64,000 bases of DNA from Halodesulfovibrio sp. (GTDB taxonomy: Bacteria > Desulfobacterota > Desulfovibrionia > Desulfovibrionales > Desulfovibrionaceae), in the NCBI RefSeq assembly GCF_025210605.1, contig NZ_JAOARI010000018.1, positions 1 through 64,000 of the forward strand, written 5' to 3'. A program made the position numbers and the translations under genes. Positions 9,558 to 18,243 of the stretch are shown here, piece by piece. The notes beneath the pieces were generated by a model. That model worked only from the letters and a program-made list of their open reading frames with translations, had not been told where the DNA came from and made no database searches. Every line of letters begins with the position of its first letter. Position 1 is the first letter of the stretch.

Positions 9558-10481
9558 ATGGAAACAAAAGCACACTATATTATTGTAGGAGCCTTCATCA
9601 TAGCGGCTGTATGCTTCGGGTTCGGCTTCATCCTCTGGGGAGCCAATACAAGCTCGGACACTGATGATCTGCCGTACGACATCGTCTTTTTCAACAGCGT
9701 AAACGGGCTTTCCATCTCAAACCCCGTACTTCTCAACGGAGTGCGAGTCGGTAAGGTAACAAACATACTCCTCAGTCAGGATAAGCCGGAAGAAATCCGC
9801 GTCCGCATTCTTGTGCGGCGCAACACACCGATACGAGATGATTCTAAAGCCAAACTTGTTCCCATCGGCATAACAGGACAGTCTGCTGTTTTCATATCAG
9901 GCGGCACAGCCACAAGTCCCATGCTCAAACCGTTATTTAAAGGCAATATTCCCGTTATCAAAACAGTACCTTCACCAATCAACGAGCTTATTAATGCCCT
10001 GCCGGAAATGCTGAATACAGGCAAAAAACTTCTTGCTGACCTGCGCAAGATTGTTGATCCGGAAAATCGGGAGCACATCAAGAAATTCCTTAGCAACGTT
10101 GTTTCCTTTTCCGACATGCTTGTAAAAAGTGAAGCGAATATTGAACAAGCTCTCACAAATATTAAAAATGCAGCAGATCAAACAAGACAGGCAATGACGC
10201 AGACTGAAAAGACCTCCAAAGCTGTGGACGTATATGTCGCCAAGCAGTTGGGACCGGCAACGGAAAAAGTTGGTGAGCTTGTAAAACGAATCGACAAGAT
10301 CGTGAAGAATATGGAGCCGGGACTTACACGATTTAGCAAAACCGGACTCAACGACATTACATCGCTCGTTAACGAGAGCAAAGCTCTTGTCAAAACATTA
10401 GAAAGCATTGCCCAAAAACTTAATAATAACCCGAAACAATTCTTACTGGGAAAAACAGTACCGGAATTTCAAACGCCATAG
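9558..10481 (+). CDS. MlaD-type MCE-domain protein
   Basis: This periplasmic, membrane-anchored subunit binds lipid. One N-terminal transmembrane helix (about residues 8-28) is followed by an MCE domain (about 40-120; VNGLSISNPVLLNGVRVGKV is the hallmark). A long helical C-terminal part (150-300) probably forms a coiled-coil tube or pore. It is longer than E. coli MlaD (about 180 residues), more like MCE proteins that span further across the periplasm. Start and stop fit tightly into the operon. Confidence 0.9.
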   Translation: METKAHYIIVGAFIIAAVCFGFGFILWGANTSSDTDDLPYDIVFFNSVNGLSISNPVLLNGVRVGKVTNILLSQDKPEEIRVRILVRRNTPIRDDSKAKLVPIGITGQSAVFISGGTATSPMLKPLFKGNIPVIKTVPSPINELINALPEMLNTGKKLLADLRKIVDPENREHIKKFLSNVVSFSDMLVKSEANIEQALTNIKNAADQTRQAMTQTEKTSKAVDVYVAKQLGPATEKVGELVKRIDKIVKNMEPGLTRFSKTGLNDITSLVNESKALVKTLESIAQKLNNNPKQFLLGKTVPEFQTP

Positions 10482-10489
10482 GAGCGTTT

Positions 10490-11167
10490 ATGCGTAAAAT
10501 TATCGTTAGCTTAATTATTATGCCGTTGCTGCTCATGACTTGTTCAGGATGCGCTTTTGATGTTGGGTTAAACCCTCCGCCTCCTTCATCACGGTACATG
10601 TTAGCTGTGGCAACGGACACGCCAGAAACAGCCACTGTACATTGTACCCCAACAGTGTCCATTGAACGCCCGCAAGCAAATGCATTTTTGAATTCAACTG
10701 GCATTGCCCTCATCCAGCAAGATCAAAAAGTGCTGTACTACTCAAAAGGGGAATGGGCGACTTCGTTACCGGAAATGCTACAAAACGCAGCCATCCGGTC
10801 ACTGAATTCAACGCAGCAAGTACGCGCTGTTACCACATCACAGGCGGCTATCCCTTCAAACTACAACCTTGTTTGGAACATTGAAGATTTCTATGCTCGG
10901 TACACGGGTAAAGATTTACCACCCCGCATTTGTATCACATTAAATTGCTGGTTGATTGACATAGAAACAAGCACCCCTGTTGCCACAACGGTATTTTCAG
11001 CACAACGTTCCGCCCCTGATACTGGGCTTGAACCTATTGTGCACACCTTTAATGCCTCAGTTGCAAAAATTCTGGCTCAGATGAATGCATGGGTAGTATC
11101 ACACATACAAAATCATCAGATAATGAAGATGCGTAAAGAGCAAGCAGAAGCAACCACAGATAACTAG
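10490..11167 (+). CDS. ABC-type transport auxiliary lipoprotein (PqiC/DUF330-like)
   Basis: A signal peptide ends in a lipobox (LMTCSGC, lipidated cysteine about residue 21). The rest resembles the PqiC/YmbA-like auxiliary lipoproteins that accompany MCE transporters at the outer membrane: RYMLAV near the start, then ALIQQDQKVLYYSKGEWATSLPEMLQNA. At 225 residues the length fits. It is the last gene of the operon. No separate MlaC-type shuttle protein is present, so this lipoprotein may provide the outer-membrane contact. Confidence 0.78.
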   Translation: MRKIIVSLIIMPLLLMTCSGCAFDVGLNPPPPSSRYMLAVATDTPETATVHCTPTVSIERPQANAFLNSTGIALIQQDQKVLYYSKGEWATSLPEMLQNAAIRSLNSTQQVRAVTTSQAAIPSNYNLVWNIEDFYARYTGKDLPPRICITLNCWLIDIETSTPVATTVFSAQRSAPDTGLEPIVHTFNASVAKILAQMNAWVVSHIQNHQIMKMRKEQAEATTDN

Positions 11168-11224
11168 ATATTGTAACCAGTTGAGACCACTTAAAACCAC
11201 TCTATCTAGTTTCTGAAACACCTT

Positions 11225-11260
11225 GAAACGCCGTATCACTACGGCGTTTCTGCATTTCTA
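11225..11260 (+). terminator. Hairpin after the Mla operon
   Basis: A perfect 11-bp stem (GAAACGCCGTA / TACGGCGTTTC) with a four-base loop is followed by a modest T-rich tail (TGCATTTCT). This makes it a likely but not strong terminator. Confidence 0.65.
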
Positions 11261-11416
11261 GCCAGAACAAGACCTTACGAATGAAGAAATGCGCTATTTT
11301 TATCCGGTGTTATTGAATTTTGTTGTGAAAATTAGTATCGATAAAATTACTATTGCTTTGCCGTTCATACATTTTTTTGTATCCCCAAAAGGCAAGCCTG
11401 TAACCGGAGGGAATTT

Positions 11417-11881
11417 ATGAAAATTGATAAGCTGAGTTTTCAGATTGCAGGGCAACTTCTCGAAGGGCGTAAATCTTTCAGAGAAATTGCGCAGGAACTA
11501 GCCGTTGCAGAAAACACTGTACGCTCCAGAATTAACAAAATGCAAAAAGAAGGCGTGATGGATATTGTTGCACGCCTTGATGTAGAAAAACTGCCGGGAC
11601 ATACGATGGTATTTACTGGCGTGTTGCTTGATGAACGTGACCTTTTTGCAAAATGTCAGGAACTTAGCCAACTACGCGGCGTCGTTTCCGGTGCAGTTGT
11701 TACAGGCAGATTCGATATTATTCTAACCTTGTTGCTTCGCGACGGTTACGGACTTCTCGAGTTTTATTCAGAAGAAATGTCCAAAATTGAAGGCATCAGA
11801 TCTGTGGAAAGCTTTGTTGTATACAAAGGCGCAAAGCTTATGACTCCATACATTCTTGATCCAAATACTCTTCCTGAGTAA
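11417..11881 (+). CDS. Lrp/AsnC-family transcriptional regulator
   Basis: This 154-residue protein has an N-terminal helix-turn-helix (about residues 5-50; SFREIAQELAVAENTVRSRINKM) and a C-terminal RAM ligand-binding domain (about 65-145). It should bind DNA as a dimer or octamer and respond to an amino acid or another small molecule. AACCGGAGGGAA provides a good ribosome-binding site. It is monocistronic, between the Mla operon and the convergent formate dehydrogenase genes, so the target cannot be read from context. Confidence 0.88.
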   Translation: MKIDKLSFQIAGQLLEGRKSFREIAQELAVAENTVRSRINKMQKEGVMDIVARLDVEKLPGHTMVFTGVLLDERDLFAKCQELSQLRGVVSGAVVTGRFDIILTLLLRDGYGLLEFYSEEMSKIEGIRSVESFVVYKGAKLMTPYILDPNTLPE

Positions 11882-11954
11882 AAATCGAGCGTCCCCGAAT
11901 ACGGGAACAACAACGCTCTGTTATATTGTAACAAAAACTCCCTCCTGTATTCAG

Positions 11955-12003
11955 AAAAACAAACTGGAAGCGGGTTCACAGTATACTGTGAACCCGCTTC
12001 TGT
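11955..12003. terminator. Perfect 34-bp palindromic terminator between the Lrp gene and fdhA
   Basis: GAAGCGGGTTCACAG and CTGTGAACCCGCTTC (11967-12000) form a 15-bp stem around TATA. On the minus strand it is followed by a T-rich tail (CAGTTTGTTTTTCTG), so it best serves the formate dehydrogenase operon but may act both ways. Confidence 0.8.
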
Positions 12004-12035
12004 TATATGTGGTTGTTGTGGCTACTAGAGGGCGT

Positions 12036-14732
12036 CTAGTTACCGACTGGTTCAATAGCAACAGCGCACACCTTCACCTCGGCAATACCGGACTCAGGAC
12101 ACTCTGCACTGTTTGTGAGCACGTTAGCAGCTGCTTCTGCAAAATGGAACGGGATAAACACTGTACCATCCACTGCTTTTTCAGAAAGCCTTACCGCCAG
12201 TTGTATAACTCCGCGGCGTGATGACACTTTTACTGTGTCACCATCTGCAACGCCATATTTTGCAGCATCATGCTTGCTCATTTCTATATAGGCAGCTGGT
12301 GCTTTAGAAGTAAGTTCGACTGCTTTTCGTGTCATCGTTCCCGTATGATACTGGTACAACACACGACCTGTTGTAAGAATCAGTGGATACTTCTCATCAA
12401 CAACTTCAGCAGGTTCAACAAAGTTTACCGCATGAAACTTACCCTTTCCACGGACAAATTTACCCACGTGTAAAATAGGTGTTCCATCACTTTCTGCACT
12501 TGGACACGGCCACTGAATACCCGTCTCATTAATTCGTTCGTAGCTTAATCCACCGTATGAAGGTGTTACTGATGTCATTTCATCAAAGACAGCAGCTATA
12601 TTTTTGCCACCTTCAGGGGCAATAGCTACTCCCATTTTTTCCGCAAGGCTGCATACTATTTGTGCATCATCACGAGCACCTTGTGGCGGATTTACCGCCT
12701 TGCGCACACGCTGAACTCGTCGCTCTGTATTACTGAAAGTACCATTTTTTTCTGCAAAACATGCTGCTGGTAACACCACATCTGCAAGCTGTGCAGTTTC
12801 TGTCAAAAAGATATCCTGCACAACAAGAAACGGTATTTTTTCTAAGCAATGCACAGCATGGGCAGAATTTGCATGAGATACAACCGGATTTTCTCCGATG
12901 AGATACATAGCTTTCATTGCCCCACGCTCTACAGCATCAAACATTTGGCGTGATGTCATACCGTTAGATTGAGGCAGATTTACATTCCATGCGGTTTCAA
13001 AACGAGCACGTACCGCATCATCAACAACCTTTCCATATGCAGGATACGTTGTGGGAAGTGCACCCATATCGCACGCACCTTGAACATTATTTTGCCCGCG
13101 CAACGGATTCAATCCACCACCCTCTACCCCTATGTTCCCGCACAGCATAGAAAGGTTTGCAAGAGCTTTTACGTTATCCGTTCCACTTATGTGCTGGGTA
13201 ATTCCCATGCAGTAGAGGATTGCACTACGTCCTTTTGCGTAGAGGTGCGCTGCTTTTTCAAGCTCAGCAGCCGGAATACCGCACATCTTCTCTGCGTACT
13301 CCGGTGTGAATTGCGTAAGGGATTCCGAATAGGCTGTGAATTCTTCTGTGCGTTCATCTATATACTCCTGATCGTGCAGACCATCCCGCAAAATTATATG
13401 TGCCAGTGCGTTAATCCAGATAACATCTGTCCCCGGCTGTGCCCGTAACCAGACATCAGCAAAACGCACAATATCTATATTGCGCGGATCTGAAACTATC
13501 AGCTTAGTTCCGTGTTGCGTAATAGCACGCTTCAATGCTGCCCCCATCACAGGATGATTTTCTGTTATGTTTGATCCTGTAATCAGAACAGTCTCTGCAT
13601 TTTTCAAATCATCAATTGGATTTGTTGCAGCACCACTTCCGAATGCAGCAGCCAGACCGGCTACTGTTGGAGAGTGTCAGTACCTAGCGCAGTGGTCGAC
13701 ATTATTTGTTCCGATAACTGCTCGTGCGAACTTCTGAAAAAGATAATTCTCTTCGTTTGTACAGCGTGCCGATGCCAGCACACCAATTGAATCAGCGCCG
13801 TTTTCGGCTTTATACCCACCTAGCTTTTCCGCAATAAGGTCAAGCGCCTCTTCCCATTCTGCCGGAACCAATTCGCCATTTTTGCGGATGAGCGGTGTTG
13901 TCAGTCGTTCATCAGAATTGATAAACTGCATTCCAAAACGACCTTTAACACACAGGCTGCCATAGTTCGGAGCTGCATCCACCCCGTTCACCATTTGCAC
14001 AATATTATCTTTCACATGCAAATTCATCTGACAGCCGACGCCACAGTATGCACACGTTGTACGTACCGTTTCTGTCTCGCATGCCCGTGATTTCTGTCGT
14101 GCTTTTTTCAAGCTTAACGCACCCACCGGACAAACCTGTAAGCACTCCCCACAGAACACACAATCCGAATCACCCAACGGCAGATCACACTTAGCAATAA
14201 TTTTCGCATCACTGCCACGGTATCCATAATCAATGGCGTTGTTTACCTGCACTTCTTTACACGCTTGAACACAACGTCCGCACAGAATACATTTTGAGAA
14301 GTCACGAATGAGGAATGGATTGGAGAAATCGGGTGTATATTTCGGTTTAGTCCTCTCAAATCTCTTGCCCGTAGCATTGTACCGGAAAGCTAGATCTTGC
14401 AACCGACAGTCACCAGACGCCGGACATAGCAGACAGTCATGCGAGCCAGAGGAAAGCAACAATTCCAGATTCATCTTACGAGATTTCACGACAGATGCAG
14501 ATTCAGTCTGCACTTCCATACCTGCGCCAGCAGGTGCAGTGCATGATGCAATTAACGAGCGTGCGCCCTTGACTTCAACAACACACATGCGACATGCACC
14601 AGTAGGCGTCGTGTTCTTTAAATGGCACAGTGTCGGAATATAAATATCATTTCTGCGCGCCACATCCAGAATGGTTTCCCCTTGGGTGAATGCATATGCG
14701 CTGCCATTAATGGTCAGTTCTAAGGTACTCAT
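12036..14732 (-). CDS. fdhA: Formate dehydrogenase catalytic subunit, selenocysteine-containing (UGA at 13677-13679)
   Basis: The 898-residue molybdo- or tungstoprotein interconverts formate and CO2. Domains in order: [2Fe-2S] ferredoxin fold (Cys36, 47, 50), HxxxC/CxxC-type cluster region (about 95-110), two [4Fe-4S] motifs (CILCGRCVQAC and CVFCGECLQVC), the catalytic-domain [4Fe-4S] motif (CAYCGVGC), bis-MGD domains, and a C-terminal pterin-binding domain. An in-frame UGA at codon 352 lies in the context HCARY-UGA-HSPTVAG, exactly where E. coli FdhF has selenocysteine (RVUHGPSV). A SECIS hairpin follows. The frame stays open for 546 codons after the UGA with full homology, so this is one gene and not a pseudogene. 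It is last in an operon with NuoF- and NuoE-like subunits. Confidence 0.93.
13648..13679 (-). promoter_or_regulatory. SECIS element of fdhA with its selenocysteine UGA
   Basis: Directly downstream of the UGA, the transcript can fold GUAGCC / GGCUGC (six pairs, one G-U) around the loop GGUCU. The loop sits about 18 bases after the UGA. E. coli fdhF has the same GGUCU loop at a similar distance, where SelB binds. It implies that selA, selB, selC and selD exist elsewhere in this genome. Confidence 0.88.
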
Positions 14733-14742
14733 GGGTCACCAC

Positions 14743-16590
14743 CTAATCTATTGCATCAAACGGACACGCGGAGTAGCAGCTCATACACTGCACGCACAAT
14801 TCCGTATTGATTTTTGCAACTTCTTTTTTCTTCCACTCCACTGCCCCGACTGGACAAACGGACGCACACTTGCCGCATTTTTTGCATCGCTCATCGATAA
14901 CTTTAAATTCAACCAGAGCAGGACACCGTTTTGCTGGACATTTCTTTTCAAAAATATGCGCTTCAAATTCTTCACGGAAATGACGAAGCACAGAAAGCAC
15001 AGGATTAGAGGCGGTCTGCCCCAACCCGCACAGTGCTGAACTTGTAATCATTTCTGACAATTCTTCGATGAGAGCAATATCCTCAGGCTTACCCTGTCCT
15101 TCACAAATACGTTCTAGGATTTCCAGTTGTCTGCGTGTGCCCTCACGACACGGGGTACATTTACCGCAGGATTCTTCCTGAATAAATTCGAGGAAGAAGC
15201 GAGCCATATCCACCATGCATGTTTTATCATCCATTACGATAACGCCACCGGAACCCATAATGGCTCCAACTTTGGCTATTTCTTCATAATCAACAACAAC
15301 ATCCATATGGTCTTCTGGAATACACCCGCCGGAAGGACCGCCAAGCTGAACAGCTTTAAGCTTCCGCTTCTTCGGAATCCCGCCGCCGATATCGTAGACT
15401 ATCGAACGCAGCGAGGTTCCCATCGGCACTTCAACCAGACCGATATTATTCACATCACCAGAAAGTGCGAAGACTTTTGTACCTTTGCTGTTTTCCGTTC
15501 CAACAGAAGCATACCACTCGCCCCCGTGCACCATAATCTGCGCTACGTTCGCCAGTGTCTCGACATTATTAAGGATAGTCGGTTTCTTCCAAAGTCCCTG
15601 TGCTGCCGGAAACGGAGGACGCGGAATAGGCATACCGCGTTTACCTTCGATAGATCGCATAAGAGCGGTTTCTTCACCACAAACAAACGCGCCAGCCCCT
15701 TGGTAAATAGAAATATCAAAAGAAAATCCCGTGCCCATAATGTTATCACCGAGCAAGCCCAGTTCACGAGCCTGATCGATAGCAATTTGAACACGTTTAA
15801 TCGCAAGCGGATATTCAGAGCGGCAGTAAATATATCCTTCCGTTGCATTGATCGCACGGGCGGCGATGGTCATGCCTTCCAGCACAGCATGGGGGTCTGC
15901 TTCTAAAATACTCCTGTCCATGAACGCACCGGGGTCACCCTCATCTGCGTTACATAAAACGTACTTAACATCGCTGTCATTCTGTGCAGCAAAAGACCAC
16001 TTCATCCCTGTAGGGAACCCGGCACCACCACGTCCGCGAATACCGGATTTTTTCATCTCCTCGATAATCTGAGAAGGTTCCATTTCCAGTAAGACTTTTG
16101 ACAGCCCCTGATATCCTTCGCGCCCAATGTAATCTTCGATTGATTCCGGGTTAATGATACCCTTGTTGCGCAATGTCCACGGCTTTTGCAGCGCAAAAAA
16201 AGGAATATCCGAAAATAGCGGAACACGTTTTTTTGACTGAGGGTCTTTGTACATAAGCCGTTCTATCGGCGTATTATTAACCAGATGTTCGCTGACAATT
16301 TCAGCCACATCTTCAATCTTCATCTTCTGATAAAAAACGTTATCAGGATGTACGACCATCAAAGGCCCTAAAGCACAGAAGCCATTACAACCTGTTTCCA
16401 CAACGCGGACAGAATCGTTCAAGCCATGTTTTTCAATTTCTTCATGCAACACATCTTTTACTTTCAAACTGCCCGTTGCATGACACCCTGTACCGCCGCA
16501 GATAAACAAATGCCTAATATTCGGTTCAGCAATGCGTGCAGCATATTCCTGCTGCATTTCATTAAGCTTTTGCGGTGTGATATGTGACAT
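14743..16590 (-). CDS. NuoF-like NAD(P)H/FMN subunit of formate dehydrogenase
   Basis: This 615-residue diaphorase subunit connects formate oxidation to NAD(P). Domains in order: thioredoxin-like [2Fe-2S] domain (about 20-115), NuoF-type FMN and NAD-binding core (GIRGRGGAGFPTGMKW near 190; GAGAFVCGEETAL near 320), the [4Fe-4S] motif ESCGKCTPCREGT near 480, and a C-terminal two-cluster ferredoxin domain (CKKCGKCASVCP, CVQCMSCYSACP). The same layout occurs in HndC-type hydrogenase subunits and in electron-bifurcating enzymes. The extra ferredoxin domain makes ferredoxin coupling possible but unproven. Gaps to both neighbours are about 10 bp. Confidence 0.92.
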   Translation of the reverse strand: MSHITPQKLNEMQQEYAARIAEPNIRHLFICGGTGCHATGSLKVKDVLHEEIEKHGLNDSVRVVETGCNGFCALGPLMVVHPDNVFYQKMKIEDVAEIVSEHLVNNTPIERLMYKDPQSKKRVPLFSDIPFFALQKPWTLRNKGIINPESIEDYIGREGYQGLSKVLLEMEPSQIIEEMKKSGIRGRGGAGFPTGMKWSFAAQNDSDVKYVLCNADEGDPGAFMDRSILEADPHAVLEGMTIAARAINATEGYIYCRSEYPLAIKRVQIAIDQARELGLLGDNIMGTGFSFDISIYQGAGAFVCGEETALMRSIEGKRGMPIPRPPFPAAQGLWKKPTILNNVETLANVAQIMVHGGEWYASVGTENSKGTKVFALSGDVNNIGLVEVPMGTSLRSIVYDIGGGIPKKRKLKAVQLGGPSGGCIPEDHMDVVVDYEEIAKVGAIMGSGGVIVMDDKTCMVDMARFFLEFIQEESCGKCTPCREGTRRQLEILERICEGQGKPEDIALIEELSEMITSSALCGLGQTASNPVLSVLRHFREEFEAHIFEKKCPAKRCPALVEFKVIDERCKKCGKCASVCPVGAVEWKKKEVAKINTELCVQCMSCYSACPFDAID

Positions 16591-16600
16591 AACCGCTCCG

Positions 16601-17083
16601 TTACGAATACTTTTCTAAAATTTTCAGCACAGAATCAGCTGTCACATCGCCGTGAATGTCACCATCTACAACCATCGCCGGAGCCAAGCCGCACGCTCCA
16701 ACACAGCGGACTCCTTCGAGATCAAAGCGTCTATCCTCTGTGGTTTCCCCTTCTGCAATGCCAAACTCGCCAGAGATTCGCCCGATAACTTCACGCGCAC
16801 CTTTGACGTAGCATGCCGTGCCGGTGCACACTTTAATAGAATTGCGTCCCTTAGGTTTAAGGGAAAACAGAGAGTAAAACGACACCACCCCGAACACATC
16901 GCTGGCAGGGATATTCATACCTTTTGCTATGTATTCAATAAGTGCCTGAGGAAACCACCCCACAACATTCTGCGCCTCGCGCAGCACCGTTATCAATGCT
17001 CCGGGAGTCTCGCGGTGGCGTTCAATAACGCTATCAACCTCTTTCCACATTTCTTGAGAAATTTCTTCACTGCAACAGCTCAT
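16601..17083 (-). CDS. NuoE-like [2Fe-2S] subunit of formate dehydrogenase
   Basis: This 160-residue thioredoxin-like ferredoxin subunit partners with the NuoF-like protein. It shows the four-cysteine pattern CTGTACYVKGA (about residue 88) and CVGACGLAPAM (about 131). The start at 17083 is set by GGAGGAAC immediately upstream and gives MSCCSEEISQEMWKEV; an upstream in-frame ATG at 17125 lacks such a site. It is the first gene of the operon, so its promoter should lie within 17084-17172. Confidence 0.92.
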   Translation of the reverse strand: MSCCSEEISQEMWKEVDSVIERHRETPGALITVLREAQNVVGWFPQALIEYIAKGMNIPASDVFGVVSFYSLFSLKPKGRNSIKVCTGTACYVKGAREVIGRISGEFGIAEGETTEDRRFDLEGVRCVGACGLAPAMVVDGDIHGDVTADSVLKILEKYS

Positions 17084-17172
17084 TGTTCCTCCGCACAGGT
17101 ACAGCACCACCTCAGTGCTCCACATATGACGTCTATCTATTTTCTACTGATATAATCTGCATTCGTACTACG

Positions 17173-17220
17173 AAAAAAGACCGTCAACTTACGCACAGCC
17201 AAGTTAACGGTCTTTTTATT
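17173..17220 (-). terminator. Terminator downstream of folD
   Basis: AAAAAGACCGTCAACTT and AAGTTAACGGTCTTTTT pair with one mismatch around a 10-base loop. The minus strand ends in a T run. It separates the folD/fhs unit from the formate dehydrogenase operon. Confidence 0.82.
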
Positions 17221-17268
17221 CTACAGTAACAAATTGATACCTCTACTCTTTAGTCTACACACAGGGAG

Positions 17269-18159
17269 TTACGACGTCCCTAAATGACGCCATGCAGAGG
17301 CAACAGTATTTTTCATGAGCATTGCGATAGTCATAGGACCTACGCCCCCCGGAACAGGAGTAATTTTACCGGCAATTTCTTTTGCCTTATCAAATTCAAC
17401 GTCGCCACTTAAAAGTGCTTTGCCGGACTCAGCAGTGCCAATGCGGTTTACACCAACATCAATTACGGTTGATCCAGGTTTAATCCATTCCGGTTTAACA
17501 AGGTTAGGTACACCAGCAGCAACAATAAGAATGTCAGCACGCTTGCAGTGCTCTTCTAAATCCTTAGTACGTGTATGTACCATAGTCACAGTACTGTTTG
17601 CGCCAACACCTTTTTGTCCCATCATAATAGAAATAGGCTTGCCGACAATATTAGAACGCCCGACGACTACGACTTCCGCGCCGCTTGTCTCTGTACCGGA
17701 ACGTACAATCATTTCCTGAATGCCAGCCGGTGTGCACGGGAGGAAGCCCCCTTTGTCACCTAGAACCATACGACCAAGGTTTACCGGATGGAAGCCGTCT
17801 ACGTCTTTGTCCGGATTAATCGCTGTAATAACTTTTTCTTCGTCAATGTGTTTAGGCAGGGGCAGCTGTACTAAGATGCCGTGAATAGAAGGGTCGTTGT
17901 TGTACTTTTCGATAAGCGCGAGAAGCTCATCTTCTGTAATATCTTCAGGCTGGTTATCCTGAATTTCATGAAAACCAAGGCTGAGGGCGGTTTTCACTTT
18001 AAGGGTCACGTAACTTATTGAAGCCGGATTTTCCCCGACCAGAATAGTTACAAGACCGGGAACGGTATCGTACTTTTCTTTAATAGCCGCAACTTCACCA
18101 CGCAGTTCTTCCAGAATTGCTGCGCGCATCTCGGTTCCACTGATAATTTCAGCACTCAT
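17269..18159 (-). CDS. folD: Bifunctional methylenetetrahydrofolate dehydrogenase/cyclohydrolase
   Basis: FolD interconverts methylene-, methenyl- and 10-formyl-tetrahydrofolate in the cytoplasm with NADP. The 296-residue protein shows the catalytic region SYVTLKVKTALSLG (about residue 48), the substrate loop GILVQLPLPKH (about 95) and the cofactor-binding VVVVGRSNIVGKP (about 165). PGGVGPMTIAMLMKNT near the C-terminus is a family signature. AGGAG precedes the ATG at 18159; the longer frame from 18177 would overlap this site. It lies just downstream of fhs on the same strand, so the two enzymes act in succession on one-carbon units. Confidence 0.95.
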   Translation of the reverse strand: MSAEIISGTEMRAAILEELRGEVAAIKEKYDTVPGLVTILVGENPASISYVTLKVKTALSLGFHEIQDNQPEDITEDELLALIEKYNNDPSIHGILVQLPLPKHIDEEKVITAINPDKDVDGFHPVNLGRMVLGDKGGFLPCTPAGIQEMIVRSGTETSGAEVVVVGRSNIVGKPISIMMGQKGVGANSTVTMVHTRTKDLEEHCKRADILIVAAGVPNLVKPEWIKPGSTVIDVGVNRIGTAESGKALLSGDVEFDKAKEIAGKITPVPGGVGPMTIAMLMKNTVASAWRHLGTS

Positions 18160-18243
18160 CGTCTGCTCCTTTTGCAATGCACCTATAGTCGGGCTTTACA
18201 TGCTGCAAAGCCCGATTGAATTGTGCACGCGCGCTTTTTCTTG

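Noticed and set aside
12036..14732. fdhA as a pseudogene or frameshift
   Set aside because: The two parts are in the same frame, the stop is UGA at the known selenocysteine position, and a SECIS hairpin follows.
15127..15906. A 259-codon plus-strand open frame inside the NuoF-like gene
   Set aside because: It is a shadow of the well-supported minus-strand gene and shows no family motifs.
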